A stretch of DNA of 64,000 bases from Stenotrophomonas maltophilia (GTDB lineage: Bacteria; Pseudomonadota; Gammaproteobacteria; Xanthomonadales; Xanthomonadaceae), in contig NZ_CP029773.1 of assembly GCF_003205835.1 (NCBI RefSeq), positions 714,501 to 778,500 on the forward strand, given 5' to 3'. Below are positions 30,943 through 39,844 of this stretch, piece by piece; the first letter of the stretch is position 1; every line of letters begins with the position of its first letter. Position numbers and translations under genes: made by a program. Below the pieces are notes generated by a model that was given only the letters and a program-made list of their open reading frames with translations, did not search any database and was not told the origin of the DNA.

Positions 30943-31827
30943 ATGCGCCTGGCCTCTGCGCTGCTGGCCCTGCTGCTGTGGCTGCCGCTGGCCTCGCATG
31001 CGCAGCAGCTGGCGCCGGTTCCTGCGCTGGATTCGCCGGTGGTCGATACCACCGGCACGCTGGACGCCACGCAGAAGCAGGCGCTGGTGCAGCAGGCGAT
31101 CGAACTGCAGCAGCGCAAGGGAAGCCAGCTGCAGGTGCTGGTGGTGCCGACCACCCAGCCGGAGGACATCGCGCAGTACACCACGCGGGTCTTCGACCAG
31201 TGGCAGATCGGCCGCAAGGGCGTGGATGACGGGGTGCTGCTGGTGGTGGCCAAGGACGACCGGCGCGTGCGCATCGAGCCGGGCTACGGTCTGGAAGGCG
31301 CCATTCCCGATGCCATCGCCAACCGGGTCATCCAGGAATACCTGGTGCCGCGCTTCCGCAGCGGCGACTACGCCGGTGGCATCACCGACGCCACCGCGGT
31401 GCTGGTCAAGCTGATCGACGGCGAAACGCTGCCGGCACCGGTCAGCGGCCATCGCGGGCGTGAGCCCAGCGGTGGTGGCGATACCTGGTTCCTGGCGCTG
31501 TTCATCGGTGTGTTCGCCGGCAGCATCCTGCGCGGCGTGTTCTCGCGCGTGCCGCGACCGCTGCGAGGCCTTCTCGGCGGCGCCGGTGCAGCGCTGGCGG
31601 CGTTCCTGTTCACGTCCACGCTGCTGGCCAGTGGCCTGGCAGGCGTCGTAGGGCTGATCGTGGCCATGCTCTCCGGCCATCCGGGCCGCTTTGCCGGTGG
31701 CGGCGGCTGGGGCGGTGGCAGCTGGGGCGGCGGAGGCGGCTTCGGCGGGGGCGGTGGATTTGGTGGTGGTGGCTGGGGTGGCGGTGGTGGCCGCTCCGGT
31801 GGTGGCGGTGCTTCGGGGGGCTGGTGA
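30943..31827 (+). CDS. TPM-domain protein (YgcG-like) with Gly-rich tail
   Basis: The 294-residue exported protein has a signal peptide (residues 1-20, ending ASHA) and a TPM domain (about 30-160: VVDTTGTLDATQKQALVQQA, IGRKGVDDGVLLVVAKDDRR, EPGYGLEGAIPDAIANRVI). A transmembrane helix pair follows (about 183-245), then a C-terminal run of more than 40 residues almost wholly Gly, Trp, Phe and Ser. This is the YgcG layout. TPM domains are linked to membrane-protein quality control and phosphatase activity, but no defined role is known. It begins 3 bp after lemA and overlaps the next gene by 4 bp, so the three are one unit. Confidence 0.9.
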   Translation: MRLASALLALLLWLPLASHAQQLAPVPALDSPVVDTTGTLDATQKQALVQQAIELQQRKGSQLQVLVVPTTQPEDIAQYTTRVFDQWQIGRKGVDDGVLLVVAKDDRRVRIEPGYGLEGAIPDAIANRVIQEYLVPRFRSGDYAGGITDATAVLVKLIDGETLPAPVSGHRGREPSGGGDTWFLALFIGVFAGSILRGVFSRVPRPLRGLLGGAGAALAAFLFTSTLLASGLAGVVGLIVAMLSGHPGRFAGGGGWGGGSWGGGGGFGGGGGFGGGGWGGGGGRSGGGGASGGW

Positions 31828-32321
31828 TGATCCAACGTCTATGTCGGCACGTGTTTTCGCCGTCGGTACGGCGCGCATTCCCGCCCGCCACATTGCAGGC
31901 GATCACCGAGGCCATCGCGGCCGGTGAGCAGCGCCACGGTGGGCAGGTGATGTTCGCGGTGGAAGCGGACCTGCCGCTGGCCGCGCTGTGGCACAAGGTC
32001 ACCCCGCGCCAAGCCGCCGAGCATGCCTTCGCCCGCCTGCGCACCTGGGATACCACCCACAACAACGGTGTACTGATCTACCTGCTGCTGGCCGACCACG
32101 CGATCGAGATCGTCGCCGACCGGGGCCTGCACGGCCGGGTCAGCCCGGCGCAGTGGCAGCGTGTCTGCACCCACCTGCGCGAGGGGCTGCGCGGGCCGAA
32201 CCCGGTCGAGGCGCTGCGTGGGGCCATCGAAGAGGTCTCGACCCTGGTGGAGGGGCACTTTCCGGCCTCGATGCGGTCAGACGATGACGGCCTGCCCAAC
32301 ACGCCCCAGCTCCTTGGTTGA
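31824..32321 (+). CDS. Second TPM-domain protein, soluble form
   Basis: This 165-residue protein without a signal peptide carries a compact TPM domain: FPPATLQAITEAIAAGEQRH, FARLRTWDTTHNNGVLIYLL and HAIEIVADRGLHGRV. Such short TPM proteins are regularly found directly behind LemA and the long TPM protein, as seen here with a 4-bp overlap (ATGATG). It would be cytoplasmic. The function is unknown; together the three gene products may form a LemA/TPM membrane-associated assembly. Gene-end context shows no terminator before lgt, 51 bp downstream. Confidence 0.85.
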   Translation: MMIQRLCRHVFSPSVRRAFPPATLQAITEAIAAGEQRHGGQVMFAVEADLPLAALWHKVTPRQAAEHAFARLRTWDTTHNNGVLIYLLLADHAIEIVADRGLHGRVSPAQWQRVCTHLREGLRGPNPVEALRGAIEEVSTLVEGHFPASMRSDDDGLPNTPQLLG

Positions 32322-32372
32322 GCCGGGGCCGCACTGGCCCGAGAATAGGCGTTCAACCGCAAGGCACCTTCC

Positions 32373-33260
32373 ATGATCTATTTCCACGACATCGACCCCA
32401 TCGCCCTCTCGCTGGGGCCGATCAAGGTGCACTGGTACGGCATCATGTACCTGCTCGGCTTCACTGCGGCCTGGCTGCTGGGCCGCAAGCGCATCGCTGA
32501 CGGGCGCCTGCCGGGTGTCGATGCCAATGGCTTCTCGGACCTGCTGTTCTACGCCATGCTCGGCGTGGTGCTGGGCGGGCGCATCGGCTACATGCTGTTC
32601 TACGCGCTGGGCGATTTCCTGCACAACCCGCTGCTGCTGTTCAAGGTGTGGGACGGTGGCATGAGCTTCCACGGTGGCCTGCTGGGCGTGATTGCCGCCT
32701 GCTGGTGGTGGTCGCGCAAGCACAAGCTGCACTTCTTCGACACCATGGACTTCATGGCGCCGCTGGTGCCGCTGGGCCTGGGCTTCGGCCGTATCGGCAA
32801 CTTCATCGGTGCCGAGCTGTGGGGCAAGTACACCGACGGTAGCTGGGGCGTGGTGTTCCCGTCCGGCCTGCCGGCCCCGCTGAACCAGCTGGACCATGCG
32901 ACGCTGCAGGCGCAGTTCGCCACCGGCGCGCTGAATCAGTTCGCACGCCATCCCTCGCAGCTGTATGAAGCGTTCCTGGAAGGGCTGGTGATGTTCGTGG
33001 TGCTGTGGACGGTGTCGGCCAAGCCGCGTCATCGCTACCTGGTCGGTGGCCTGTTCGCGCTGATGTACGGCCTGTTCCGCTTCGCGGTGGAGTTTGTGCG
33101 CATGCCCGACAACGGCGTTTACGTGGCCTTCGACTGGCTGACCCGTGGCCAGATCCTCAGCCTGCCGCTGATCGCCTTCGGCCTGGTGCTGCTGGTGATG
33201 TCGCGCCGCGCGCCGGTACTGCAGCCGCAGCTGCCGGTGGCCACGGAGGGCAAGGCATGA
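32373..33260 (+). CDS. lgt: Prolipoprotein diacylglyceryl transferase
   Basis: The 295-residue inner-membrane enzyme moves diacylglycerol from phosphatidylglycerol to the lipobox Cys of prelipoproteins, the first step in lipoprotein maturation. It carries the HGGLLG motif (with the essential His) near residue 103, the Lgt signature [15 protein letters not shown] near 140, and HPSQLYEA near 193. Seven helices are expected. In this window its substrates could include LemA and the DUF1287 lipoprotein. Its stop overlaps the thyA ATG (ATGA), the classical lgt-thyA coupling seen in many gammaproteobacteria. Confidence 0.97.
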   Translation: MIYFHDIDPIALSLGPIKVHWYGIMYLLGFTAAWLLGRKRIADGRLPGVDANGFSDLLFYAMLGVVLGGRIGYMLFYALGDFLHNPLLLFKVWDGGMSFHGGLLGVIAACWWWSRKHKLHFFDTMDFMAPLVPLGLGFGRIGNFIGAELWGKYTDGSWGVVFPSGLPAPLNQLDHATLQAQFATGALNQFARHPSQLYEAFLEGLVMFVVLWTVSAKPRHRYLVGGLFALMYGLFRFAVEFVRMPDNGVYVAFDWLTRGQILSLPLIAFGLVLLVMSRRAPVLQPQLPVATEGKA

Positions 33261-34051
33261 AGGCCTACCTGGACCTGCTGTCGCACGTGCTGGAACACGG
33301 CGCCGAGAAGAGCGATCGCACCGGTACCGGCACCCGCAGCGTGTTCGGCTGGCAGATGCGCTTCGACCTCAACGCAGGCTTCCCGCTGGTCACCACCAAG
33401 AAGCTGCACCTGCGCTCGATCATCCACGAGCTGCTGTGGTTCCTGAAGGGCGACACCAACATCGGCTACCTGAAGGACAACCAGGTGCGGATCTGGGACG
33501 AGTGGGCCGACGAGAACGGCGACCTCGGCCCGGTCTACGGCAAGCAGTGGCGCAGCTGGGCCACCGCCGACGGCGGCGAGATCGACCAGATGCAGTGGCT
33601 GGTGGACGAGATCAAGCGCAACCCCGACTCGCGCCGGCTGGTGGTCAGTGCCTGGAACGTGGGCGAGCTCTCGCAGATGGCGCTGATGCCGTGCCACAAC
33701 CTGTTCCAGTTCTACGTGGTGGACGGCAAGCTCAGCTGCCAGCTCTACCAGCGCAGCGGCGACATCTTCCTCGGCGTGCCGTTCAACATTGCCAGCTACG
33801 CGCTGCTGACTCACATGGTGGCGCAGGCCACCGGCCTGGGCGTGGGTGACTTCGTGCACACGCTGGGCGATGCGCACCTGTATTCGAACCACTTCGAGCA
33901 GGCCCGCGAGCAGCTGTCGCGTGAGCCGCGTGCGCTGCCGAAGTTGTGGTTGAACCCGGAGGTGACCGACCTGTTCGGCTTCCAGTTCGACGACATCCGC
34001 ATCGATGGCTACGATCCGCATCCGGCCATCAAGGCGCCGGTGGCGGTGTGA
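33257..34051 (+). CDS. thyA: Thymidylate synthase
   Basis: The 264-residue enzyme makes dTMP from dUMP using methylenetetrahydrofolate, yielding dihydrofolate. The signature [20 protein letters not shown] has the catalytic Cys near residue 146. The nucleotide-binding [20 protein letters not shown] and the folate-site end [20 protein letters not shown] are intact. The length matches the E. coli type. The gene overlaps lgt by 4 bp and precedes folA by 5 bp, so product dihydrofolate and its reductase are made from the same transcript. Confidence 0.98.
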   Translation: MKAYLDLLSHVLEHGAEKSDRTGTGTRSVFGWQMRFDLNAGFPLVTTKKLHLRSIIHELLWFLKGDTNIGYLKDNQVRIWDEWADENGDLGPVYGKQWRSWATADGGEIDQMQWLVDEIKRNPDSRRLVVSAWNVGELSQMALMPCHNLFQFYVVDGKLSCQLYQRSGDIFLGVPFNIASYALLTHMVAQATGLGVGDFVHTLGDAHLYSNHFEQAREQLSREPRALPKLWLNPEVTDLFGFQFDDIRIDGYDPHPAIKAPVAV

Positions 34052-34056
34052 GCGCA

Positions 34057-34548
34057 ATGAAGCTGTCGATGATCGTGGCGCTGGACCGCAACCGTGGCAT
34101 CGGCCAGGGCAATGCCATGCCCTGGCACCTGCCGGACGACTTCAAGCACTTCAAGGCGCTCACCCTGGGCAAGCCGATCCTGATGGGGCGCAAGACCGCC
34201 GAATCGATCGGCCGCGTGCTGCCGGGGCGGACCAACCTGGTGCTGACCCGCAGCGGCCAGGTGCCGTTCGAGGGCATGCGCGCGGTGGCGTCGCTGGATG
34301 AAGCAAAGGCCATTGCGGCGGGCGAGGGCGCCAGCGAGCTGTGCATCATCGGCGGCGGCGAGATTTTCCGTCAGCTGCTGGACCAGGCCAGCGACCTGTA
34401 CCTGACCTGGGTCGACGCCGAAGTGCCCGCCGATACGCATTTCCCCGAAGTGGATGCGCAGGACTGGCAGGAAGTGAGCAGCGAGCCGCATCCGGCCGAC
34501 GAACGCCACGCCTACGCGTTCCGCTTCGTGCACTACGTGCGCCGCTGA
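34057..34548 (+). CDS. folA: Dihydrofolate reductase
   Basis: The 163-residue enzyme reduces dihydrofolate to tetrahydrofolate with NADPH and is the trimethoprim target. It shows the N-terminal MIVALDRNRGIGQGNAMPWH with the active-site Asp region LPDDFKHF, the NADPH loop MGRKTAESIG, and CIIGGGEIFRQLL. The start MKLSM is favoured because upstream residues are antisense-like noise. It sits 5 bp behind thyA in the lgt-thyA-folA unit. A SMAG pair after the stop may protect or end the transcript. No resistance-linked change can be judged from sequence alone. Confidence 0.97.
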   Translation: MKLSMIVALDRNRGIGQGNAMPWHLPDDFKHFKALTLGKPILMGRKTAESIGRVLPGRTNLVLTRSGQVPFEGMRAVASLDEAKAIAAGEGASELCIIGGGEIFRQLLDQASDLYLTWVDAEVPADTHFPEVDAQDWQEVSSEPHPADERHAYAFRFVHYVRR

Positions 34549-34560
34549 TCGCAATGCACC

Positions 34561-34631
34561 TGTAGAGCCGAGCCATGCTCGGCTGCTTTCCGCGGACACA
34601 TCCCATAGCCGAGCATGGTTCGGCTCTACAG
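34561..34631. repeat. Inverted pair of SMAG repeats
   Basis: A GTAGAGCCGAGCCATGCTCG copy (from 34562) and an inverted copy ending CTAC (34605-34629). The outer bases TGTAG/CTACA also pair. The pair lies between the convergent folA and DUF1287 genes. Confidence 0.85.
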
Positions 34632-34637
34632 GATTGC

Positions 34638-35285
34638 CTACGGCATCCGGTAATGGCCGATGATCGCGTGCTGGAACAGCAGGTTCTCTTCGCGGGTGCC
34701 GCGCGCGATGTTGTGCAGGATCAACGGGGTGCCGTCGGCCCGGCGGCGGTCGGACACGATGCCGACATGCAGCAGGCCGTTGCCGTTGAGCTTCCAGGCG
34801 ACGATGTCGCCCGCCGCGTAGTCGGCAGCGGAAGCGGTGATTGGCTGCTGCCAGCCCTGCCGCTCGAACCAGCGCATCAGGTTCGGTACGCGCCGATGAT
34901 CGATGTTGCGGTCCGGCCGTGACAGGCCCCAGATCGCCGGATAGGCACTGAAGTTGCCGCGCATGTCCTCATGCACGCGCGCCTGCAGGTCCAGTCCCAG
35001 TTCGCGCAGGGCGCGCACCACCACGTCGGTGCACACGCCGCGATCCAGTGGCACGTCGCCGCCGGGATAGGCCAGCACCTGGTAAGCAGGATCGTAGCGG
35101 GTGGTGACGCCGATCTGCGCGCGCGCTGCGGCTACCAATGGTGGCGAAGGGGCCTGCGGCTGCGATGGCGCATGTGCAGCACTATCCGCAGCCGTGGGGG
35201 CAGGCGGCGAGCCGGGCTGGCAGCCGCTGGCCAGGGCCAGCGTCAGCAGCAGCACCGTCCATGGTGCCCAGCCGCGCCGCGTCAT
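34638..35285 (-). CDS. DUF1287-family lipoprotein
   Basis: The 215-residue protein has a lipoprotein signal (residues 1-22, lipobox LASGC). A Pro/Ala-rich linker follows, then a DUF1287 domain from about residue 50: TTRYDPAYQVLAYPGGDVPL, RGVCTDVVVRALRELGLDL and NGLLHVGIVSDRR. The Cys-Thr-Asp-Val plus later His-Val-Gly arrangement resembles NlpC/P60-type Cys/His hydrolases, so a peptidoglycan or amidase activity is plausible but unproven. The start overlaps the apaH stop (4 bp), making this the last gene of a ten-gene minus-strand run. Lgt, encoded nearby, would lipidate it. Confidence 0.82.
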   Translation of the reverse strand: MTRRGWAPWTVLLLTLALASGCQPGSPPAPTAADSAAHAPSQPQAPSPPLVAAARAQIGVTTRYDPAYQVLAYPGGDVPLDRGVCTDVVVRALRELGLDLQARVHEDMRGNFSAYPAIWGLSRPDRNIDHRRVPNLMRWFERQGWQQPITASAADYAAGDIVAWKLNGNGLLHVGIVSDRRRADGTPLILHNIARGTREENLLFQHAIIGHYRMP

Positions 35286-36304
35286 GCCTGCGGCGAGGTG
35301 CTGTTGTTGTTGGGACCGCCGGAGCCACCACCACCGCCACCACGGCGACGACGGCGACGCGGACCACGGTTGCCCGGGCTGGCAGCAGCGGCGTTGCCGC
35401 CGCCCTGTTCCTTGCTCTGCGCCGCAGCGGCGGGGCGCTCGTGGGCCGGTCGTGCCGGCGGGCGGGCGTTGGGCACCGGTGCCGGTACATCGCGGCCTGG
35501 CACCTGCACCACGCGCAGTTCATCGGTATCGAGCTGGATCGCGGTCAGCTTGCCGCCCCACACCGCACCGGTGTCGATGGCGTGCACGCCCTGGGTGATG
35601 GTCAGGCCCAGCGCAGACCAGTGGCCGCAGACGATCTTCAGGTCGCGCTCGACCCGGCCCGGCACTTCGAACCAGGGGTACAGTCCCTGTTCCTGCGTGC
35701 CGGGCGTGCCTTTGTCCTCGATGCCGATGCGCCCACGTGGGGTGCAGTAGCGCATGCGGGTGAGCACGTTGATGATCGCGCGCGAGCGGTCGTAGCCAGC
35801 CAGGTTCGGTGCCCAGCTCGGCTTGTCGCCATACATGTTGCGGAACAGCTTGCGGTAGCCGGCGCCGTGCAGCTGCACTTCGACTTCGGCGGCATGCTTC
35901 TCGGCCATCTGCGTGGTCCACTTCGGCGCCAGGCCGGCATGCACCATCATCCAGCCCAGCTCACGGTCCACGTGCACCAGCTTCTGCAGGCGGAGCCAGT
36001 CCAGCAGTTCGTCGCGGTCCTCGGCCTGCACGATGCGCAGCAGGTCAGGGTTGACCTTGCGCTGTTCTTCTTCGGTGCGTGCACCCACGGCCAGCAGCGA
36101 AAGATCGTGGTTGCCCAGCACCACCACGCTGTGCTCGCGCAGCGAGTGCACCAGCCGCAGCGTTTCCAGTGACTGGCCACCGCGGTTGACCAGATCGCCG
36201 CAGAACCACAGGGTGTCCTGCGCCGGGTCGAAGCGGATCTTCTCCAGCAGTCGCTGGGTGACGTCATAGCAGCCCTGCAGGTCGCCGATCGCCCACACAC
36301 TCAT
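35282..36304 (-). CDS. apaH: Symmetrical diadenosine tetraphosphatase with Arg/Gly-rich tail
   Basis: The catalytic part (residues 1-275) is a metallophosphatase that cleaves Ap4A to two ADP and also removes Np4A caps from RNA. It has the motif blocks IGDLQGCYDV, FCGDLVNRGGQSL, VVLGNHD and a late CGHWSALG. The enzyme is normally about 275-280 residues. Here there are 340, with an extra C-terminal tail that runs from a spacer (PARPAHERPAAAAQSKEQGG) into six consecutive Arg and then Gly and Asn/Ser runs. The tail looks like a low-complexity RNA-binding region. The gene follows apaG by 15 bp and overlaps the DUF1287 gene. Confidence 0.94.
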   Translation of the reverse strand: MSVWAIGDLQGCYDVTQRLLEKIRFDPAQDTLWFCGDLVNRGGQSLETLRLVHSLREHSVVVLGNHDLSLLAVGARTEEEQRKVNPDLLRIVQAEDRDELLDWLRLQKLVHVDRELGWMMVHAGLAPKWTTQMAEKHAAEVEVQLHGAGYRKLFRNMYGDKPSWAPNLAGYDRSRAIINVLTRMRYCTPRGRIGIEDKGTPGTQEQGLYPWFEVPGRVERDLKIVCGHWSALGLTITQGVHAIDTGAVWGGKLTAIQLDTDELRVVQVPGRDVPAPVPNARPPARPAHERPAAAAQSKEQGGGNAAAASPGNRGPRRRRRRGGGGGGSGGPNNNSTSPQA

Positions 36305-36319
36305 CGTTCGGCCTCCGTG

Positions 36320-36703
36320 TCAGTGCAGGGTGCGCGGGATGGCCAGCACGAAAGGTGCGACCGGCGCGGCGAATTCGGTGCCATCGTCGGCGACCATGTC
36401 GTAGTGGCCCTGCATGGTCCCGTGATCGGTCCCCAGCATGACACCGGACGTGTAATGGAAGTCTTCACCGGGACGCAGGCGCGGCTGCTCGCCGATCACC
36501 CCGTCGCCATCGACATGCTCGACGCGGCCGTTGGCATCGGTGATGCGCCAGTGGCGTGCCACCAGGCGCGCGGCAACGCGCCCCTGGTTGTGGATGCGGA
36601 TCGTGTAGGCGAACGCATAGCGGCCGTCTTCCGGTGCGGATTGATCGTCGAGGAAGCGCGGCGCGACTTCGACGGAGATGGCATAAACGTCAGCGTCTTC
36701 CAT
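36320..36703 (-). CDS. apaG: ApaG protein (Co2+/Mg2+ efflux-associated)
   Basis: The 127-residue beta-sandwich protein carries the ApaG core [39 protein letters not shown] and [20 protein letters not shown]. ApaG is a cytoplasmic protein whose loss alters cobalt and magnesium handling in Salmonella; its fold is fibronectin-III-like, but its biochemical function remains uncertain. The start MEDADVYAI gives the normal length. It sits between ksgA (13 bp) and apaH (15 bp), the conserved ksgA-apaG-apaH order of gammaproteobacteria. Confidence 0.94.
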   Translation of the reverse strand: MEDADVYAISVEVAPRFLDDQSAPEDGRYAFAYTIRIHNQGRVAARLVARHWRITDANGRVEHVDGDGVIGEQPRLRPGEDFHYTSGVMLGTDHGTMQGHYDMVADDGTEFAAPVAPFVLAIPRTLH

Positions 36704-36716
36704 ACCAGCAGTGTAA

Positions 36717-37520
36717 TCAGGAGGCATTGGCCAAAGCGATGAATTCGGCCACGTCCAATTGTTCGGCGCGGGCATCGGGACGCACGCCGGCGGCGACGAA
36801 CTGCTCGGCGGACACCACGTTGTTCAGTGCGTTGCGCAGGGTCTTGCGGCGCTGGCCGAAGGCGGCCTTCACCACGTCGGCAAAGCGCTTGTGGTCGTGG
36901 ATGTTGATCGTGGCCGGGTCACGCGGTACCAGCCGCACCACGGCCGAATCGACCTTCGGCGGCGGCCGGAACGCGCCCGGCGGCACCACGAACAGCGAGG
37001 TCACCTGGCAGTAGGCCTGCAGCATCACGCTGAGGCGGCCATACACCTTGCTGCCGGGACCGGCGGCCATGCGGTCGACCACTTCCTTCTGCAGCATGAA
37101 GTGCATGTCGCGGATCACCGCAGCATGTTCCAGCGCATGGAACAGAATCGGCGAGGAGATGTTGTAGGGCAGGTTGCCGACCAGGCGGATCGGCTGGCCG
37201 GCGGCCAGCTCGGTGAAGTCCACGCGCAGCACGTCGCGGTGGACGATGGTCAGCTCGCCCAGCGGTTCGGCGGCGGCGGTCAGCGGTGCGATCAGGTCGC
37301 GGTCGAACTCGATCACCGTCAGCGTGGGGTGCACGCGCAGCAGCGGCAGCGTGATTGCGCCCTGGCCGGGGCCGATCTCGACCAGGCGGTCGCCATCTTT
37401 CGGGTTGACCGCCATCACGATCTTGTCGATGTAGTGGCGGTCGGCCAGGAAATGCTGGCCAAGCTGCTTCTTGGCCGGGGCGGTGAACACCGGGCCGGAG
37501 GGGGAATGCGGGGAATTCAT
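36717..37520 (-). CDS. ksgA: 16S rRNA dimethyladenosine transferase
   Basis: The 267-residue SAM enzyme dimethylates A1518 and A1519 in helix 45 of 16S rRNA during 30S maturation. It shows [20 protein letters not shown] near residue 17, motif [13 protein letters not shown], and the catalytic [12 protein letters not shown] near 115. The C-terminal RNA-binding domain contains [15 protein letters not shown]. Loss of this enzyme gives kasugamycin resistance in other bacteria. The start MNSPHSPSG overlaps the pdxA stop by 4 bp; an extra 12 residues upstream are not family-like. It uses SAM from MetK, encoded in the same window. Confidence 0.97.
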   Translation of the reverse strand: MNSPHSPSGPVFTAPAKKQLGQHFLADRHYIDKIVMAVNPKDGDRLVEIGPGQGAITLPLLRVHPTLTVIEFDRDLIAPLTAAAEPLGELTIVHRDVLRVDFTELAAGQPIRLVGNLPYNISSPILFHALEHAAVIRDMHFMLQKEVVDRMAAGPGSKVYGRLSVMLQAYCQVTSLFVVPPGAFRPPPKVDSAVVRLVPRDPATINIHDHKRFADVVKAAFGQRRKTLRNALNNVVSAEQFVAAGVRPDARAEQLDVAEFIALANAS

Positions 37521-38497
37521 GCGCTCAGTGTACGTTGCCGCGCAAGCTGCGCACACAGCGTCGTTGCCGCCTGCAGGCTGGAGGGATCGGCGATGCCGCG
37601 GCCGGCGAGGTCCAGCGCGGTGCCATGGTCCACTGCCACGCGCGGGTAGGGCAGGCCCAGGGTCAGGTTGACCGCCTGTTCGAAGCCTGAGTACTTCAGC
37701 ACCGGCAGGCCCTGGTCGTGGTACATCGCCAGCACGGTGTCGAAGCCGGCCAGCTTGCCGGGCAGGAAGGCGGTATCGGCCGGCAGCGGTCCGATCAGGT
37801 CCATGCCCTCCGTGCGCAGGCGCTGCAGCAGCGGGATGACCAGGTCCAGTTCCTCGCGGCCCAGATGACCGTCTTCACCGGCGTGCGGGTTCAGGCCGAG
37901 CACGGCGATGCGCGGCGCAGGCAGGCCAAACTCACGGCGGAGGGCGGCATGCACGGTGCGCAGCGTGTGCTCCAGGCCGGGCGCGGTGATCGCATCGGCC
38001 ACCTCGCGCAGCGGCAGGTGGGTGGTGGCCAGGGCCACGCGCACGATGTGGTTGGCCAGCATCATCACCACCTTCACCCCGGCCTGGTCGGCCAGCAGTT
38101 CAGTGGTGCCGCTGTAGGCGATGCCACCTTCGTTGATGACCGCCTTGTGCACCGGGCCGGTCACCACGCCGTGCAGTTCGCCGGACAGGCAGGCCTGGCC
38201 GGCGCCGAGCAGGGCACCGATGACCGCGCCGGCATTGGCCGGATCGGCCTGGCCGAAGCGGCTGGGCGCGGCGTTGCAAACGGCACGCAGGCGCAGATCG
38301 CCGGGGACGCGTGCTTCGGCGTCCTCGGGCAGCAGTTGCAGGGGCAGGTTCAGCGCGGCCGCGGCCGCGTGCAGGGTGTCCGGGTCGGCGAAGGCCAGCA
38401 GCCGGCAATCTTCACGCGGCTGCTGGACGAGGCGGACACACAGCTCCGGGCCGATCCCGGCGGGCTCGCCCGGTACCAGAGCGAGCTCGGGGCGCAT
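37517..38497 (-). CDS. pdxA: 4-hydroxythreonine-4-phosphate dehydrogenase
   Basis: The 326-residue NAD-dependent enzyme oxidises 4-phosphohydroxythreonine in the DXP-dependent route to pyridoxal phosphate. It has PGEPAGIGPELCVRL at the N-terminus, substrate and metal contacts in VTGPVHKAVINEGG and YSGTTELLADQAG, and the C-terminal metal-His run AMYHDQGLPVLKYSGF plus LGLPYPRVAVDHGTALDLAG. The length matches the family. It lies 3 bp behind surA and overlaps ksgA by 4 bp, the known surA-pdxA-ksgA order. Confidence 0.96.
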   Translation of the reverse strand: MRPELALVPGEPAGIGPELCVRLVQQPREDCRLLAFADPDTLHAAAAALNLPLQLLPEDAEARVPGDLRLRAVCNAAPSRFGQADPANAGAVIGALLGAGQACLSGELHGVVTGPVHKAVINEGGIAYSGTTELLADQAGVKVVMMLANHIVRVALATTHLPLREVADAITAPGLEHTLRTVHAALRREFGLPAPRIAVLGLNPHAGEDGHLGREELDLVIPLLQRLRTEGMDLIGPLPADTAFLPGKLAGFDTVLAMYHDQGLPVLKYSGFEQAVNLTLGLPYPRVAVDHGTALDLAGRGIADPSSLQAATTLCAQLARQRTLSA

Positions 38498-38500
38498 CGG

Positions 38501-39844
38501 TCAGGACTGCGGCGGGGTGGCGGTGTTTTCCGCGCGGTCGCCGCTGCGGAAGCTGACGTAGGCTTCGCCACGCAGTTCCTGCAGGAAGCGGTTGTACTCG
38601 TCTTCCAGCTTGCGGCGGCCGATGGTCTCGCGGACCTGGGCACGCTGGTTGTCGGTGGTCACGTCGGTCTGGCGGGTGCCCACGCGCTGCACGATGTGCC
38701 AACCGGCATCGGTGCGGAACGGCTGGCTGACGCCACCATCCTGGATGCCCGACACCTGCTGGCCGAATGCAGGACCGAACGCATCGGCCGGGAACCAGCC
38801 CAGATCGCCACCCTGGCCTCGGCTGTTGTTGTCCTCGGAGGACTCCTTGGCCACGGTCTCGAAGTCTGCGCCGCCGGCAATGCGGGCGCGCAGCGTGTCG
38901 ATCTTGGCCTTGGCGGCGGCGTCGGTCTGGTGGTCATCCACACGCACCAGGATATGGCGGCCGTGGTACTCGGTGATGGTGTTGCCACTGGCTGCAGCGC
39001 TGGCATCACGCACGTCCACCAGCTTCAGCAGCTGGAAGCCGCTGGGGCCGCGGATCGGGCCGACCACTTCGCCGGGCTTCATCTTTTCCATCAGCTGTGC
39101 GAAGGCCTGCGGGATTTCATCCAGGCTGCGCCAGCCGAGGTCGCCGCCTTCCAGCGCGTTGGGGCTGTCCGAATAGCGCACGGCGGCGGCATTGAAGTCC
39201 AGCTCGCCCTTGTCCAGCAGGCCCTTCACGCCGTCGGCCTTCTTCTGGCCGGTGGCGATCTGGTCGGCGTTGGCACCGTCGGGCAGGGCGATCAGGATGT
39301 GCGCCAGGTGGTACTGGTTACCGACCGTGGCCTGCTGCTTCAGCGCGGCATCGACTTCGCCCTCGCTGACGCTGATGCGGCTCTGCGCGAAGCTCTGGCG
39401 CAGGCGCTGCACGGTGATTTCGTCGCGCACCGATGCGCGGAAATCATTGAAGTCGATACCGTCATGGGCCAGGCGCTGGCGCAGGGCATCCAGGGTCGAA
39501 CCGTTCTGCTGGGCGATGGCATTCATCGCCTGGTTCAGCTCCTGGTCGCTGACACGGATGCCGCTGCCCTGGGCGCGGGCGACCTGCAGCTTGACCAGCA
39601 CCAGGCGCTCGAGCACCTGGCGGCTGAGCACGTCTTCCGGCGGCAGCTGGTTCTCCCGCCCGGCGTACTGCGCCTTGATGTTGGCGATCGCACGCTGGAG
39701 CTCGCTCTGCAGGATCACGTCCTCATCGACGACGGCGGCAATGCGGTCGAGCGGCTGCGCCTCCTGGGCAAGCACCTGCAGGGGGGCGGACACGCTGGAC
39801 ACCGCCAGCAGCGAGGCGAGTAGAACGGGGAAGCGCTTGGTCAT
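38501..39844 (-). CDS. surA: Periplasmic chaperone / peptidyl-prolyl isomerase SurA
   Basis: The 447-residue protein has a signal peptide (residues 1-26, ending VLAQ-like Ala), an N-terminal chaperone domain (about 30-185, with DRIAAVVDEDVILQSEL), and two parvulin domains. Parvulin 1 includes HILIALPDGA and DLGWRSLDEIPQAF; parvulin 2 includes HGRHILVRVDDHQ and GGDLGWFPADAFGPAF. A C-terminal helix returns to the N-domain. SurA guides outer-membrane barrels, including LptD, to the BAM complex. It overlaps lptD by 4 bp, so chaperone and client are produced together. The start is set by the signal peptide. Confidence 0.96.
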   Translation of the reverse strand: MTKRFPVLLASLLAVSSVSAPLQVLAQEAQPLDRIAAVVDEDVILQSELQRAIANIKAQYAGRENQLPPEDVLSRQVLERLVLVKLQVARAQGSGIRVSDQELNQAMNAIAQQNGSTLDALRQRLAHDGIDFNDFRASVRDEITVQRLRQSFAQSRISVSEGEVDAALKQQATVGNQYHLAHILIALPDGANADQIATGQKKADGVKGLLDKGELDFNAAAVRYSDSPNALEGGDLGWRSLDEIPQAFAQLMEKMKPGEVVGPIRGPSGFQLLKLVDVRDASAAASGNTITEYHGRHILVRVDDHQTDAAAKAKIDTLRARIAGGADFETVAKESSEDNNSRGQGGDLGWFPADAFGPAFGQQVSGIQDGGVSQPFRTDAGWHIVQRVGTRQTDVTTDNQRAQVRETIGRRKLEDEYNRFLQELRGEAYVSFRSGDRAENTATPPQS

